Assembly (NCBI GenBank): GCA_017534965.1
Contig: JAFXVA010000008.1
Coordinates: forward strand, 174,908-238,907
DNA: 64,000 nucleotides
Direction: 5' to 3'
Source of the DNA: Elusimicrobiaceae bacterium
GTDB lineage: Bacteria; Elusimicrobiota; Elusimicrobia; Elusimicrobiales; Elusimicrobiaceae
Shown here: positions 15,479-23,041 of the stretch, one piece after another
Position numbering within the stretch: the stretch's first letter is position 1
Layout: the number at the start of each line of letters is the position of its first letter
The notes under the pieces: generated by a model
What the model was told of the DNA's origin: nothing
What the model saw: the letters and a program-made list of their open reading frames with translations, nothing else
Databases searched by the model: none
Made by a program: the position numbers and the translations under genes

Positions 15479-15487
15479 GGGTAAAAA

Positions 15488-16060
15488 TTATTTTGCGTTA
15501 GCAATAGTCATGGCCGGCCCACTGCCTGCAGTAAAATATTTTTCTAAGGCAGTTAAAGTTTTTTCTAAGGCCTGTTTTAAAAGAGGTATTTCTTGTTTTT
15601 GAAATTTTGAAAGAACAAAATCTTTGCCTTCAAAAAAAGCGGGTTTTGGCCCGATACCGATTCTAAGACGAGCAATATTTTGCGAACCCATTTGGTCAAT
15701 AATATTTTGCATGCCGTTATGTCCGCCGGCAGAGCCATTTAATTTTAAACGAATAGAACCAAGGGGTAAACTCATTTCATCAAAAATAATAATAATATTT
15801 TGTGGTTTAATTTTGTAAAAATTTGCAATGCTTGAAACTGCCGTTCCAGAAAGATTCATATAAGTTAATGGCTTAACCAAAAAAATTGTTTTGCCTTGCC
15901 AAGAAGTTTTTGCATATTCTGCTTTTGCTCCTTGCCAATTTTGCCAAGAGGTCTGTAAATGTTCTGCCAAGATATCAAGCGCCATAAAACCGGCATTATG
16001 GCGGGTTAAATCGTATTCTTTCCCCGGGTTTCCAAGCCCTACAATCAAATATGTTTCCAT
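15488..16060 (-). CDS. pth: peptidyl-tRNA hydrolase
   Basis: 190 residues. LIVGLGNPGKEYDLTRHNAGF contains the catalytic His in RHNAGF; KPLTYMNLSGTAV, FDEMSLPLG and GSAGGHNGMQNII are the other conserved Pth1 motifs. It recycles peptidyl-tRNAs released by stalled ribosomes. It has no Shine-Dalgarno. TTTACA, 16 bp, TAAAAT and then exactly 6 nt lead to the ATG, pointing to a leaderless mRNA. It diverges from folD. Confidence 0.96.
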   Translation of the reverse strand: METYLIVGLGNPGKEYDLTRHNAGFMALDILAEHLQTSWQNWQGAKAEYAKTSWQGKTIFLVKPLTYMNLSGTAVSSIANFYKIKPQNIIIIFDEMSLPLGSIRLKLNGSAGGHNGMQNIIDQMGSQNIARLRIGIGPKPAFFEGKDFVLSKFQKQEIPLLKQALEKTLTALEKYFTAGSGPAMTIANAK

Positions 16061-16113
16061 AAAAATATTTTATCAAAAATGTAAATATTGTAAAAATTTT
16101 ATAAAATGCTAGT

Positions 16114-16983
16114 ATGGTTATTCTTGAAGGCAAAACTTTAGCCGCGCAAATTAAAGAAAGTTTAAAACAAAGAGTGCAAAATATTACAGAAGCTCTCAAT
16201 AGGCCACCGCATCTTGTCGGCATTAGTTGGCAAGGGGATTATGCGGGCTTTCTTTATTTGTCAAAAGAAGTTAAAGCCGCGCGTGCTTTAGGTATGCGTG
16301 CCGATATCGTTGAACTTGATGAAAATACAAGTCCTAAAGATTTTCTTATGCTTCTTGGTAAAGTTTACGGCGATGAAAATATTGATGCTTTGTTAATTCC
16401 TCGTCCTTTGCCCCCTGCTTTAAACGATTTAGATATAGCACCTTTGATTAATACTTCTCAAGATATTGATGGGGCTTCTTTAGTTTCTATGGGCCGTTTA
16501 TTTATGTGTAAAACTTGGCAGCAGGTTAAAAATTTAGATACTTTTATTCCCTGTTGTCCTTTAGCGGTAATGCGTCTTTTGGAATACCATAAAGTTAATT
16601 TAGAAGGTAAAAAGGTAGCGGTTATAGGCAGAAGTAATACCGTTGGCGGTCCTCTTGCAAAAATGCTTACTTGCGCAAATGCTACAATAACTTTATGCCA
16701 CACTAAAACAAAAAATTTAAAAGAGATTTTACTTAATCAAGAAATTATTATCAGTGCAACAGGCAATGCCCGCTTTATTAAAGCGGATATGGTTGCCAAA
16801 AATGCTACTCTAATAGATGTGGGGACAAATTTAGATGATAACGGCAAACTTTGCGGTGATTGCGATTTTGAAGCGATTAGCAAAACAAATTCTATTTCGC
16901 CTGTTCCAGGCGGTGTAGGGCCTTTAACACTAGCATGTTTGCTTGAAAATATTGTATTATCAGCAGAGAGGAAAATAAAATGA
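16114..16983 (+). CDS. folD: divergent methylenetetrahydrofolate dehydrogenase (FolD family)
   Basis: 289 residues with the FolD fold. The dinucleotide-binding VIGRSNTVGGPLAKML, the C-terminal SPVPGGVGPLTLACL and Asp119 in DIDG are present. Two conserved positions tied to the cyclohydrolase step are changed: the YxxxK lysine position aligns with Glu52 (Tyr48 kept, Lys51 adjacent), and the Gln of VQLPLP is Pro96 in IPRPLP. It probably oxidises methylene-THF; cyclohydrolase activity is doubtful. TAAAAT lies 6 nt before the ATG with no Shine-Dalgarno. The 3' end overlaps the next gene by 4 bases. Confidence 0.88.
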   Translation: MVILEGKTLAAQIKESLKQRVQNITEALNRPPHLVGISWQGDYAGFLYLSKEVKAARALGMRADIVELDENTSPKDFLMLLGKVYGDENIDALLIPRPLPPALNDLDIAPLINTSQDIDGASLVSMGRLFMCKTWQQVKNLDTFIPCCPLAVMRLLEYHKVNLEGKKVAVIGRSNTVGGPLAKMLTCANATITLCHTKTKNLKEILLNQEIIISATGNARFIKADMVAKNATLIDVGTNLDDNGKLCGDCDFEAISKTNSISPVPGGVGPLTLACLLENIVLSAERKIK

Positions 16984-17447
16984 AACAAACCCTAATATTG
17001 GTTTTATCTCTAAGTTTTTTCAGCGGATGTTTGGGCGGACACACTACTTCCAGAGGCGAGGCCGCTTCTCCTTCAAGAAGCGAAAGCAAAACTTTTGCTG
17101 AGCATTATGAAGAGTTAGAAAAAGAGCCCGTTCCGACTAGAGAACAAATGGCTGCCATGCCTAATAATTTGCAAACAGCAGATGAAAGGGCAGCTGAAGT
17201 AGCAGCACAAGCACAAGCTGAAAGAAGGGGTGAACCTCCCTTGATTGAATCAAACTATATCTTCAAAGTGCAACCTAACAAAGGGGTTTATAGTTATGAC
17301 CAACATAATCAGGTTTGGAAGGATCAGCGCACCGCTAGAGAATATAAAGAAACAAAAAGACTTTGGGCAAAACCCAAAAAATATAATGCTGCCAAATATT
17401 ATGGCGAAAGCAGTTCATCAGAAGAAGTTAGTTATAGTGAGGATTAA
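16980..17447 (+). CDS. lipoprotein of unknown function
   Basis: 155 residues with a lipoprotein signal ending FFSG|C near residue 17, so it is predicted to be lipid-anchored in the envelope. The rest is polar, rich in Glu, Ala and Ser, with no recognised domain. An aromatic section (VYSYDQHNQVWKDQRTAREYKETKRLWAKPKKYNAAKYY) lies near the C-terminus. It overlaps folD as ATGA and is followed 3 bases later by the ankyrin protein, so it is in one operon with an otherwise unrelated metabolic gene. Confidence 0.75.
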   Translation: MKQTLILVLSLSFFSGCLGGHTTSRGEAASPSRSESKTFAEHYEELEKEPVPTREQMAAMPNNLQTADERAAEVAAQAQAERRGEPPLIESNYIFKVQPNKGVYSYDQHNQVWKDQRTAREYKETKRLWAKPKKYNAAKYYGESSSSEEVSYSED

Positions 17448-17450
17448 ATT

Positions 17451-18128
17451 ATGAAAAAGACGGTTATTACTTTAATAGTTTTTATTATACTCGCCGTTGT
17501 TGCTTTTATACTTTTAAGCACAAGTGGCTTTCTTGGCGAAGATCTTAACCAAAAAGGGCAAGATCTTTCTAGTAGCTTAAGCGATATGGTCAATCAAGGC
17601 AAAGATGCTTTTGTTGAACTTACCGGCATTGGGGAAGAAGAAAAGAAACAACCAGAAATTCCTCAGGAAGATCCTAAAATTACAAAGTTTTTCCAACAAT
17701 TAAAAACTGCTACTCCGGAACAACTTTCTAATATGGTAATGCAAGGCTTCCAACCTAGAAAACCTAATTTAGCAGGAGAACCGCCCATTGTTTACATGGC
17801 ACGCTATAATAATAATCCGGAAGTTTATACTTTAATGTTAAACATCGGCGCAAGTGTTGCTCAAACCAATAGAAAAGGGGAAAACGCTTTAAAAGTTGCT
17901 ATTGAACGTGGCGCACCTTTAGAAATTGTTCGTATCTTGTATGCTAATCAAGAAGAACTTGACGAACAAGCAAGACAAAGGAAAATTCAACAAGGCCCAG
18001 GGGCACAGGTTGTAGGTTCTTATTATCCTTCTATTGAAAATAGCACAGAAAAAAATGGCAGAATCAGAAACGGCAGAACTATTTATTATAACGGATATAA
18101 GAGAAACAGAAACTTACAAGGTCTTTAA
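17451..18128 (+). CDS. membrane-anchored protein with ankyrin-like repeats
   Basis: 225 residues. A single N-terminal membrane segment (about residues 5-24) is followed by a helical linker and about two to three degenerate ankyrin repeats (roughly residues 75-170), including PPIVYMARYNNNPEVYTLMLNIGASV and NALKVAIERGAPLEIVRILY. The tail is Asn/Arg/Tyr-rich. It is the third gene of the folD operon and resembles the ankyrin protein at 1289-1999 in layout. Function is unknown. Confidence 0.7.
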   Translation: MKKTVITLIVFIILAVVAFILLSTSGFLGEDLNQKGQDLSSSLSDMVNQGKDAFVELTGIGEEEKKQPEIPQEDPKITKFFQQLKTATPEQLSNMVMQGFQPRKPNLAGEPPIVYMARYNNNPEVYTLMLNIGASVAQTNRKGENALKVAIERGAPLEIVRILYANQEELDEQARQRKIQQGPGAQVVGSYYPSIENSTEKNGRIRNGRTIYYNGYKRNRNLQGL

Positions 18129-18141
18129 GAAGTAAGCCGGT

Positions 18142-18816
18142 TTACAGACTGGCACCTATTTCAAAAAAATTAGTTTGGTTTAAGACGGGGTTGTCGCTGA
18201 AAACAGCATCAATCCCGTCTTTTTTTAATTGTTCAAAAAGGGCAAGGTTATTAACCGTATAAATAAAAACTTTTATCTTTCTTTTGTGACAGAAAGCAAT
18301 AATTTCTTTATTTATTTTTTTATAACTTGTGTTTAAACTATAGGGGTTTAAATTCTCGATTTCCTGTTTATTAAAATTTTCGGTAAGACGGCCTATCTTT
18401 AATTTAGGTAATATAGTTTTAACTTTATATAAAGAAGGTAAATAGAAAGAAGAAACCAAAATGTTTGGGTTGTTTTCCTGTCTGTATTTTTTTAAACAAA
18501 GGGCAAGTTTTTCTTCTATTTCGGGATAAATGTTTTCATTATTTTTTATTTCAATATTTAAAAAACTTCTTTTATCTAAAATCTGTAAAAGTTCTTCTAA
18601 GGTGCAAATATTAAACTTTTTTAATTCTTCCAAAGAATATTCTTTAACAGGTTTTTGATTTATAGAATAATCGTGATTTAACACTAAAAAGCCATCTTTA
18701 GAAAGTTGGATATCTGTTTCAAAAGCATTTACGCCCATAGCATAAGCGGCTTTAAATGCTTGTAAAGTGTTTTCTTTAAAAAAGGCGCTTGCGCCACGAT
18801 GAGCAATTATTTGCAT
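18142..18816 (-). CDS. ugpQ: glycerophosphodiester phosphodiesterase
   Basis: 224 residues. IAHRGASAFFKENTLQAF near the N-terminus supplies the catalytic His-Arg pair and Glu, and FETDIQLSKDGFLVLNHDYSI supplies the metal-binding and second catalytic His positions. It cleaves glycerophosphodiesters to glycerol 3-phosphate and an alcohol. No signal peptide is seen, so it is cytoplasmic. The start overlaps the upstream PHP gene by 10 bases. Confidence 0.92.
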   Translation of the reverse strand: MQIIAHRGASAFFKENTLQAFKAAYAMGVNAFETDIQLSKDGFLVLNHDYSINQKPVKEYSLEELKKFNICTLEELLQILDKRSFLNIEIKNNENIYPEIEEKLALCLKKYRQENNPNILVSSFYLPSLYKVKTILPKLKIGRLTENFNKQEIENLNPYSLNTSYKKINKEIIAFCHKRKIKVFIYTVNNLALFEQLKKDGIDAVFSDNPVLNQTNFFEIGASL

Positions 18817-19619
18817 AAATTTTGTTTTATTGAATCAAAAACTTCTTGCGGAACTTGTAAACCGGGGGCATTATCTCTGCCGCTTTTTTTGCCGTGATGA
18901 TCACTGCCCGCACTGATAAGTAAATTGTATTTTTTGGCAAGTTTTAAAAGTTCTTCTCGCATGGCTTGTTTGTGGCTTGGATAATAAACTTCTATTCCGT
19001 CAAGACCGCTATTAACCCAAGCCGGGAAATTCCAATATTCTTGCACAATTCCCAAGTGTGCCATAAAAGCTTTTCCTCCGGCTTGTTTTATTATGGAAAT
19101 AACTTCACAAACCTTCAAACCTTCGTTTGGCACATAACCTGGTTTCCCCGGTATTAAAAATTTTCTAAAAGCTTCTTGTCTTGAAGAAGTTATCTTTTTG
19201 TTTCTTATAGCATCTGCGATATGCGCTCTTGAAGCGACATTTCGGACAAGTTTAAAAACTTCTTCTTCTGTAATATTAACACCGGCTTCTTGCAGTTGTT
19301 TAATAATTTTTTTTGCACGGATATTTCGGTTTTCTCTGTTTTGTGCAAGGGCTTCCTTTAGAAGTTTATTTTGCGGGTCAATATTGTATCCCAGAATATG
19401 TAAATGGTCATGTTCGCAAGAACTTATTTCCACTCCCGGAACAAATAAAATACCTGCTTTTTTTGTTAATTCTTTTGCTTGGGGCAGAGCTTCAAGAGTG
19501 TCATGATCTGTAATAGACATGATTTGCACCCCTGCCATTAAATATGCATGCACAACTTCACTTGGGGATGAGGTCCCGTCTGAAAAAGTAGTATGTGCAT
19601 GCAAATCTACAATAGGCAT
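18807..19619 (-). CDS. PHP domain phosphoesterase (RNase AM / TrpH type)
   Basis: 270 residues. DLHAHTTFSDGTSSPSEV, SITDHDTLEAL, GVEISS and GSDHHGKKSGR are the metal-binding motifs of the PHP family. The length and the inserted DAIRNKKI/PGKPGYV region match the TrpH/YciV group, which acts on nucleoside 3',5'-bisphosphates and RNA 5' ends. Exact substrate is inferred from family. It follows the nfu-like gene after 1 base and overlaps ugpQ. Confidence 0.88.
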   Translation of the reverse strand: MPIVDLHAHTTFSDGTSSPSEVVHAYLMAGVQIMSITDHDTLEALPQAKELTKKAGILFVPGVEISSCEHDHLHILGYNIDPQNKLLKEALAQNRENRNIRAKKIIKQLQEAGVNITEEEVFKLVRNVASRAHIADAIRNKKITSSRQEAFRKFLIPGKPGYVPNEGLKVCEVISIIKQAGGKAFMAHLGIVQEYWNFPAWVNSGLDGIEVYYPSHKQAMREELLKLAKKYNLLISAGSDHHGKKSGRDNAPGLQVPQEVFDSIKQNLCK

Positions 19620-19620
19620 A

Positions 19621-19845
19621 TTATATTTTTTCTACGGCAGTAATTTGCGGGAGAGCTTCTTTTAAATATTTTTCAATTCCGTTTTTTAAAGTTAAAGTTG
19701 CCATCGGACAAGAGCCACAAGCACCTTGCAAGCGCACTTTAACTACGCCGGTTTTTTCATCAAAAGAAATAAATTCCACATCTCCGCCGTCGGCTTGGAG
19801 CATCGGGCGCACTTTTTGTAAAAGTTCAACAATTTTTTGTTCCAT
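19621..19845 (-). CDS. NifU C-terminal domain (Nfu-type) Fe-S carrier
   Basis: 74 residues comprising only the Nfu domain: RPMLQADGGDVEFISF followed by GACGSCPMATLTLKNGIE, whose CxxC binds a bridging 4Fe-4S cluster between two subunits. It probably passes clusters to target enzymes. The three-domain NifU at 21012-21860 carries its own copy of this domain, so the cell has at least two. An AAGGAG site precedes the start. First gene of the nfu-PHP-ugpQ operon. Confidence 0.92.
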   Translation of the reverse strand: MEQKIVELLQKVRPMLQADGGDVEFISFDEKTGVVKVRLQGACGSCPMATLTLKNGIEKYLKEALPQITAVEKI

Positions 19846-19885
19846 AATTTTTCTCCTTATATATATAATAACATTTTATAAGCCA

Positions 19886-19915
19886 TTGTTAAAATCCTTG
19901 CAAATATGCTATACT
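19886..19915 (+). promoter_or_regulatory. promoter of the SH3-domain gene
   Basis: TTGTTA, 18 bp, then TATACT preceded by TGC (extended -10). A GGAG site follows before the ATG at 19949. Confidence 0.6.
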
Positions 19916-19948
19916 TTTTTTAGGTTGTAATTAAAGGAGTGTCTAAAT

Positions 19949-20413
19949 ATGAAAAATATGAACAAAGTAGTTTTTGCCTTTGTCGCAATGTTTTTAGCCG
20001 TAAACTCTTTTGCCGCTGCAAGATTTGCCAGCGTTAGCGTAAAAGAAGGTAATGTCCGCAAATGCGCAAGCACACAATGCGGTGTTAAATTTAAAGTTTG
20101 GAAATATACTCCGCTTGAAATGTTATCTGTTAGCAAAGATAAACAATGGGTAGAAGTTAGAGATTTTGAAGGGTTTACCGGTTGGATTCATAAAGATTTA
20201 CTTTGTGAAACTCCCGGACTTAGCGCAAAAGTTGATGCCAATATCCGCCAAAACCCCAGTGGCTCTGCCGATGTCGTTTGGGTTGTGGAAAAGGGCTATC
20301 CTCTTAAATTTGTAAAGAAACAAGGTTCTTGGCTTAAAGTAACTGATGGCGAAGGCCTTACCGGTTGGATAAGCGCTTCTTTAACTTGGGGCTTTTTAGA
20401 ATATAAGAAATAG
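19949..20413 (+). CDS. secreted protein with two bacterial SH3 domains
   Basis: 154 residues. A signal peptide ends near NSFAA. Two SH3-type domains follow: about residues 30-90 (GNVRKCASTQCGVKFKVWKY ... WVEVRDFEGFTGWIHKDL) and 92-150 (ANIRQNPSGSADVVWVVEKG ... WLKVTDGEGLTGWISASL). Such domains bind cell-wall peptides or proteins in the periplasm. A second ATG three codons in could also be used. It is followed 8 bases later by the CcmI-like gene. Confidence 0.85.
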   Translation: MKNMNKVVFAFVAMFLAVNSFAAARFASVSVKEGNVRKCASTQCGVKFKVWKYTPLEMLSVSKDKQWVEVRDFEGFTGWIHKDLLCETPGLSAKVDANIRQNPSGSADVVWVVEKGYPLKFVKKQGSWLKVTDGEGLTGWISASLTWGFLEYKK

Positions 20414-20421
20414 GTTTTTAT

Positions 20422-20895
20422 ATGAGAATTTTTCTTATCATTTTTACTTTAGCAGTTGCCGCTTGGGGCACTTGGACTTTGAGCAAAGAACCCATTAACG
20501 AAGGGTTTAATTTGGCTGGCAAAGTTGAAGTTGCACCGCGTCTTTTAAAATCTGCTCAAGCAAATAATGTTTCTTGTTCTATTATCGTTAAGAACGAAGC
20601 AGATGTTCCCGTCGCAATTAAAAGAATAATTAATCCGCAGTTTCCTTTAGATTTTTCTATGGATAACAGCGATTTGTTGATAGAAGGTTACCAAGGAAAT
20701 TTAAAAGTAGAAGTTCAAATAAATTCTCATGGTAAACTTGGTGTTTTACAAAGCGGTGATATTTTTAGCGAAGAAACAAAAACCTATGTTTCCGGTCAAA
20801 AAGATATTGTTCTTGTTGCCGATAAAATGATGGGTAAACCTACTTTAGCCGGCAATAACAATAGAGGAAATTTCTTTAGAACAGCCGCTCGCTAA
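20422..20895 (+). CDS. membrane-anchored protein resembling the CcmI C-terminal domain
   Basis: 157 residues with one N-terminal membrane segment. The rest follows the pattern of the C-terminal domain of cytochrome c biogenesis protein CcmI: G-x-V-x-V-APRL, then a strand, VPVAIKRI, PLDFSMDNSDLL, LKVEVQINSHG, and QSGDI. No TPR part or other ccm gene is present here, so the domain stands alone. In CcmI this part binds apocytochrome c; whether that applies here is uncertain. It ends with a strong terminator. Confidence 0.65.
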   Translation: MRIFLIIFTLAVAAWGTWTLSKEPINEGFNLAGKVEVAPRLLKSAQANNVSCSIIVKNEADVPVAIKRIINPQFPLDFSMDNSDLLIEGYQGNLKVEVQINSHGKLGVLQSGDIFSEETKTYVSGQKDIVLVADKMMGKPTLAGNNNRGNFFRTAAR

Positions 20896-20909
20896 TATTT
20901 TTTTATAAA

Positions 20910-20947
20910 AACCCTGCTTTTAATTTTTATTAAGAGCAGGGTTTTTT
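20910..20947 (+). terminator. rho-independent terminator
   Basis: AACCCTGCTTTTAA and TTAAGAGCAGGGTT form a stem followed by TTTT. It ends the SH3/CcmI-like operon. Confidence 0.85.
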
Positions 20948-21011
20948 ATTCTCTAATTTTTACCATATAACTATAAATAATATATAATATATATATAGGG
21001 AGTTTTAGAAT

Positions 21012-21860
21012 ATGTGGGAATATACAGATAAAGTGATGGAACACTTTAAAAATCCAAAAAACGCAGGCGAAATTAAAGATGCTGACGCTACAGGCCAAGT
21101 CGGCAGTCTTGTCTGTGGGGATGCCTTAAAATTAACTTTAAAAATTGATAAAGAAACCCAAATTATTAAAGAGGCGAAATTTTTAACTTTCGGTTGTGCA
21201 AGTGCGATAGCCTCCTCTTCTGTCTTAACAGAAATGATTATCGGCAAAACTTTAGAGGAAGCTTCAAAAATCACCAATCAGGATATTGCCAGCGAGCTTG
21301 GCTCTCTTCCCGAAGAAAAAATGCACTGCTCTGTTATGGGTATGGAAGCCCTTGAGGCCGCCATCCAAAGTTATAAACAAGGCGGCAAACCGGTCATTTA
21401 CGAGCAGGAAAGTTCTTCAAAAATTGTTTGCAAATGCTTTAATGTAAGTGAAGAAACTATAATTAAAGCAATTCATACAAATAAGCTAACAACAGTAGAA
21501 GATATTACCCACTTTACTAAAGCAGGGGGTGCTTGTGGTAAATGTAAAGCGGAAATTCAGCAAATTTTAAATAAAGTTTTAGCATGTGAAAATCCTATTT
21601 CCGCTAAGAAACAATTTAAAGATTTAACTATTGTTGAAAAAATAAAAGAAGTAGAAAAAGTTTTAAATGAAGAAGTTAAACCGCGCCTTAATTTAGACGG
21701 CGGAAGTATAGAACTTATTGATATACAAGGTAATATTATTTCCGTTCGCATGCTTGGTATGTGTGGTGGTTGCGTTAATGCCAAAAACACCATTAAATCT
21801 TTTGTGGAAAAAGTTTTAAAAGAAAAACTTGATTCTTCCTTAGAGGTTCGCCAAGCATGA
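21012..21860 (+). CDS. nifU: Fe-S cluster scaffold protein NifU (three domains)
   Basis: 282 residues with the full NifU layout: IscU-like domain (residues 1-125, with CGDALK, GCASAIASSS and HCSVMG cysteines), a BFD-like [2Fe-2S] domain (about 137-190, CKCFNVSEE ... CGKCKAEI) and a C-terminal Nfu domain (about 205-280, LDGGSIELIDI ... CGGCVNAKNTIKSF). It assembles clusters from sulfur delivered by the cysteine desulfurase encoded next. No nitrogenase genes are visible, so it is probably the general Fe-S system. GGGAG precedes the start. Confidence 0.95.
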   Translation: MWEYTDKVMEHFKNPKNAGEIKDADATGQVGSLVCGDALKLTLKIDKETQIIKEAKFLTFGCASAIASSSVLTEMIIGKTLEEASKITNQDIASELGSLPEEKMHCSVMGMEALEAAIQSYKQGGKPVIYEQESSSKIVCKCFNVSEETIIKAIHTNKLTTVEDITHFTKAGGACGKCKAEIQQILNKVLACENPISAKKQFKDLTIVEKIKEVEKVLNEEVKPRLNLDGGSIELIDIQGNIISVRMLGMCGGCVNAKNTIKSFVEKVLKEKLDSSLEVRQA

Positions 21861-23032
21861 AGGATGTAATTTATTTTGATAATAATGCAACAACCCGCAT
21901 TGCTCCTGAAGTCCTTGAAGAAATGCTACCTTATTTTTGTGAAAAATATGGCAATGCTTCAAGTATGCACACTTTCGGCGGTTCCAATAAAAGAGCTATT
22001 GAAAAAGCAAGAGCAAATGTTGCCTCTTTAATAAACGCCGACCCTCAGGAAGTTATTTTTACTTCCGGCGGCACAGAATCAGATAGCACGGCAATATATT
22101 CTTCTATCAATAGTTATCCAAATAAAAAACATATTATCACTTCTGCAGTGGAACATCCTGCCGTTTTGGAAGTTTTCAAAAAACTTGCTTCCCAAGGTTA
22201 TAAAGTGGATTTTATCGGTGTAGATACAAACGGCCGTTTTGATATGGAAAGTTTTAAAAAACTTATTGATGATAATACGGCTTTAGTTTCTGTTATGTGG
22301 GCAAATAGCGAAACAGGCACAATTTTCCCTGTCAAAGAAATTGCTAAAATTGCTCACGCCCGCGGCGCGCTTTTCCACACAGATGGGGTGCAGGCCCTTG
22401 GTAAAATAATAACGGATGTAAAAGAAACAGATGTTGATTTGATGTCTTTTTCTTCTCACAAAATAAACGGGCCTAAAGGTATGGGCGGTTTATATATCAA
22501 AACCGGCACAAGATTTTTGCCCTTTATGGTTGGCGGTCATCAGGAAAGATTACGTCGCGCCGGCACGGAAAATGTGCCAAGCATTGTCGGTTTTGGTAAA
22601 GCGGCCCTTTTAGCAAAAGAGCATTTAAAAGACACTGGCAAAATTGCTGCTCTTAGAGATGCTTTAGAGCAAGGGCTTACAAGTTCTATTGAAAACACCA
22701 AAGTTAATGGCGACACTCAAAACCGCTTGCCTAATACAGCAAATATAAGTTTTGGGTATATTGAAGGTGAATCAATTTTAATGATGCTTGATGAGTATGG
22801 CATTTGCGCTTCTTCCGGTTCTGCTTGCACTTCCGGTTCTCTTGAGCCATCTCATGTATTAAGAGCAATGCAAGTGCCCTTTCAATTTGCCCATGGCTCA
22901 ATAAGATTTTCTTTAAGTAGATATAATACTATTGAAGAAGTTAATAAAGTTTTGGAGGTTATGCCAAAAATCGTCAGCAGACTTAGGGCTTTATCTCCGT
23001 TTAATCCCAGCACATTTAGTGCAGTAAAATAA
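21857..23032 (+). CDS. nifS: cysteine desulfurase
   Basis: 391 residues. YFDNNATTRIAPEVLEEM at the start, SSHKINGPKGMGGLY carrying the PLP lysine near residue 205, and ASSGSACTSGSLEPSHVLRAM carrying the catalytic cysteine near residue 325 are diagnostic for NifS/IscS. It converts cysteine to alanine and delivers sulfur to NifU; its start overlaps nifU by 4 bases. The closest type is NifS, judged by the NifU partner. Confidence 0.95.
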   Translation: MKDVIYFDNNATTRIAPEVLEEMLPYFCEKYGNASSMHTFGGSNKRAIEKARANVASLINADPQEVIFTSGGTESDSTAIYSSINSYPNKKHIITSAVEHPAVLEVFKKLASQGYKVDFIGVDTNGRFDMESFKKLIDDNTALVSVMWANSETGTIFPVKEIAKIAHARGALFHTDGVQALGKIITDVKETDVDLMSFSSHKINGPKGMGGLYIKTGTRFLPFMVGGHQERLRRAGTENVPSIVGFGKAALLAKEHLKDTGKIAALRDALEQGLTSSIENTKVNGDTQNRLPNTANISFGYIEGESILMMLDEYGICASSGSACTSGSLEPSHVLRAMQVPFQFAHGSIRFSLSRYNTIEEVNKVLEVMPKIVSRLRALSPFNPSTFSAVK

Positions 23033-23041
23033 AGAGGTTTT

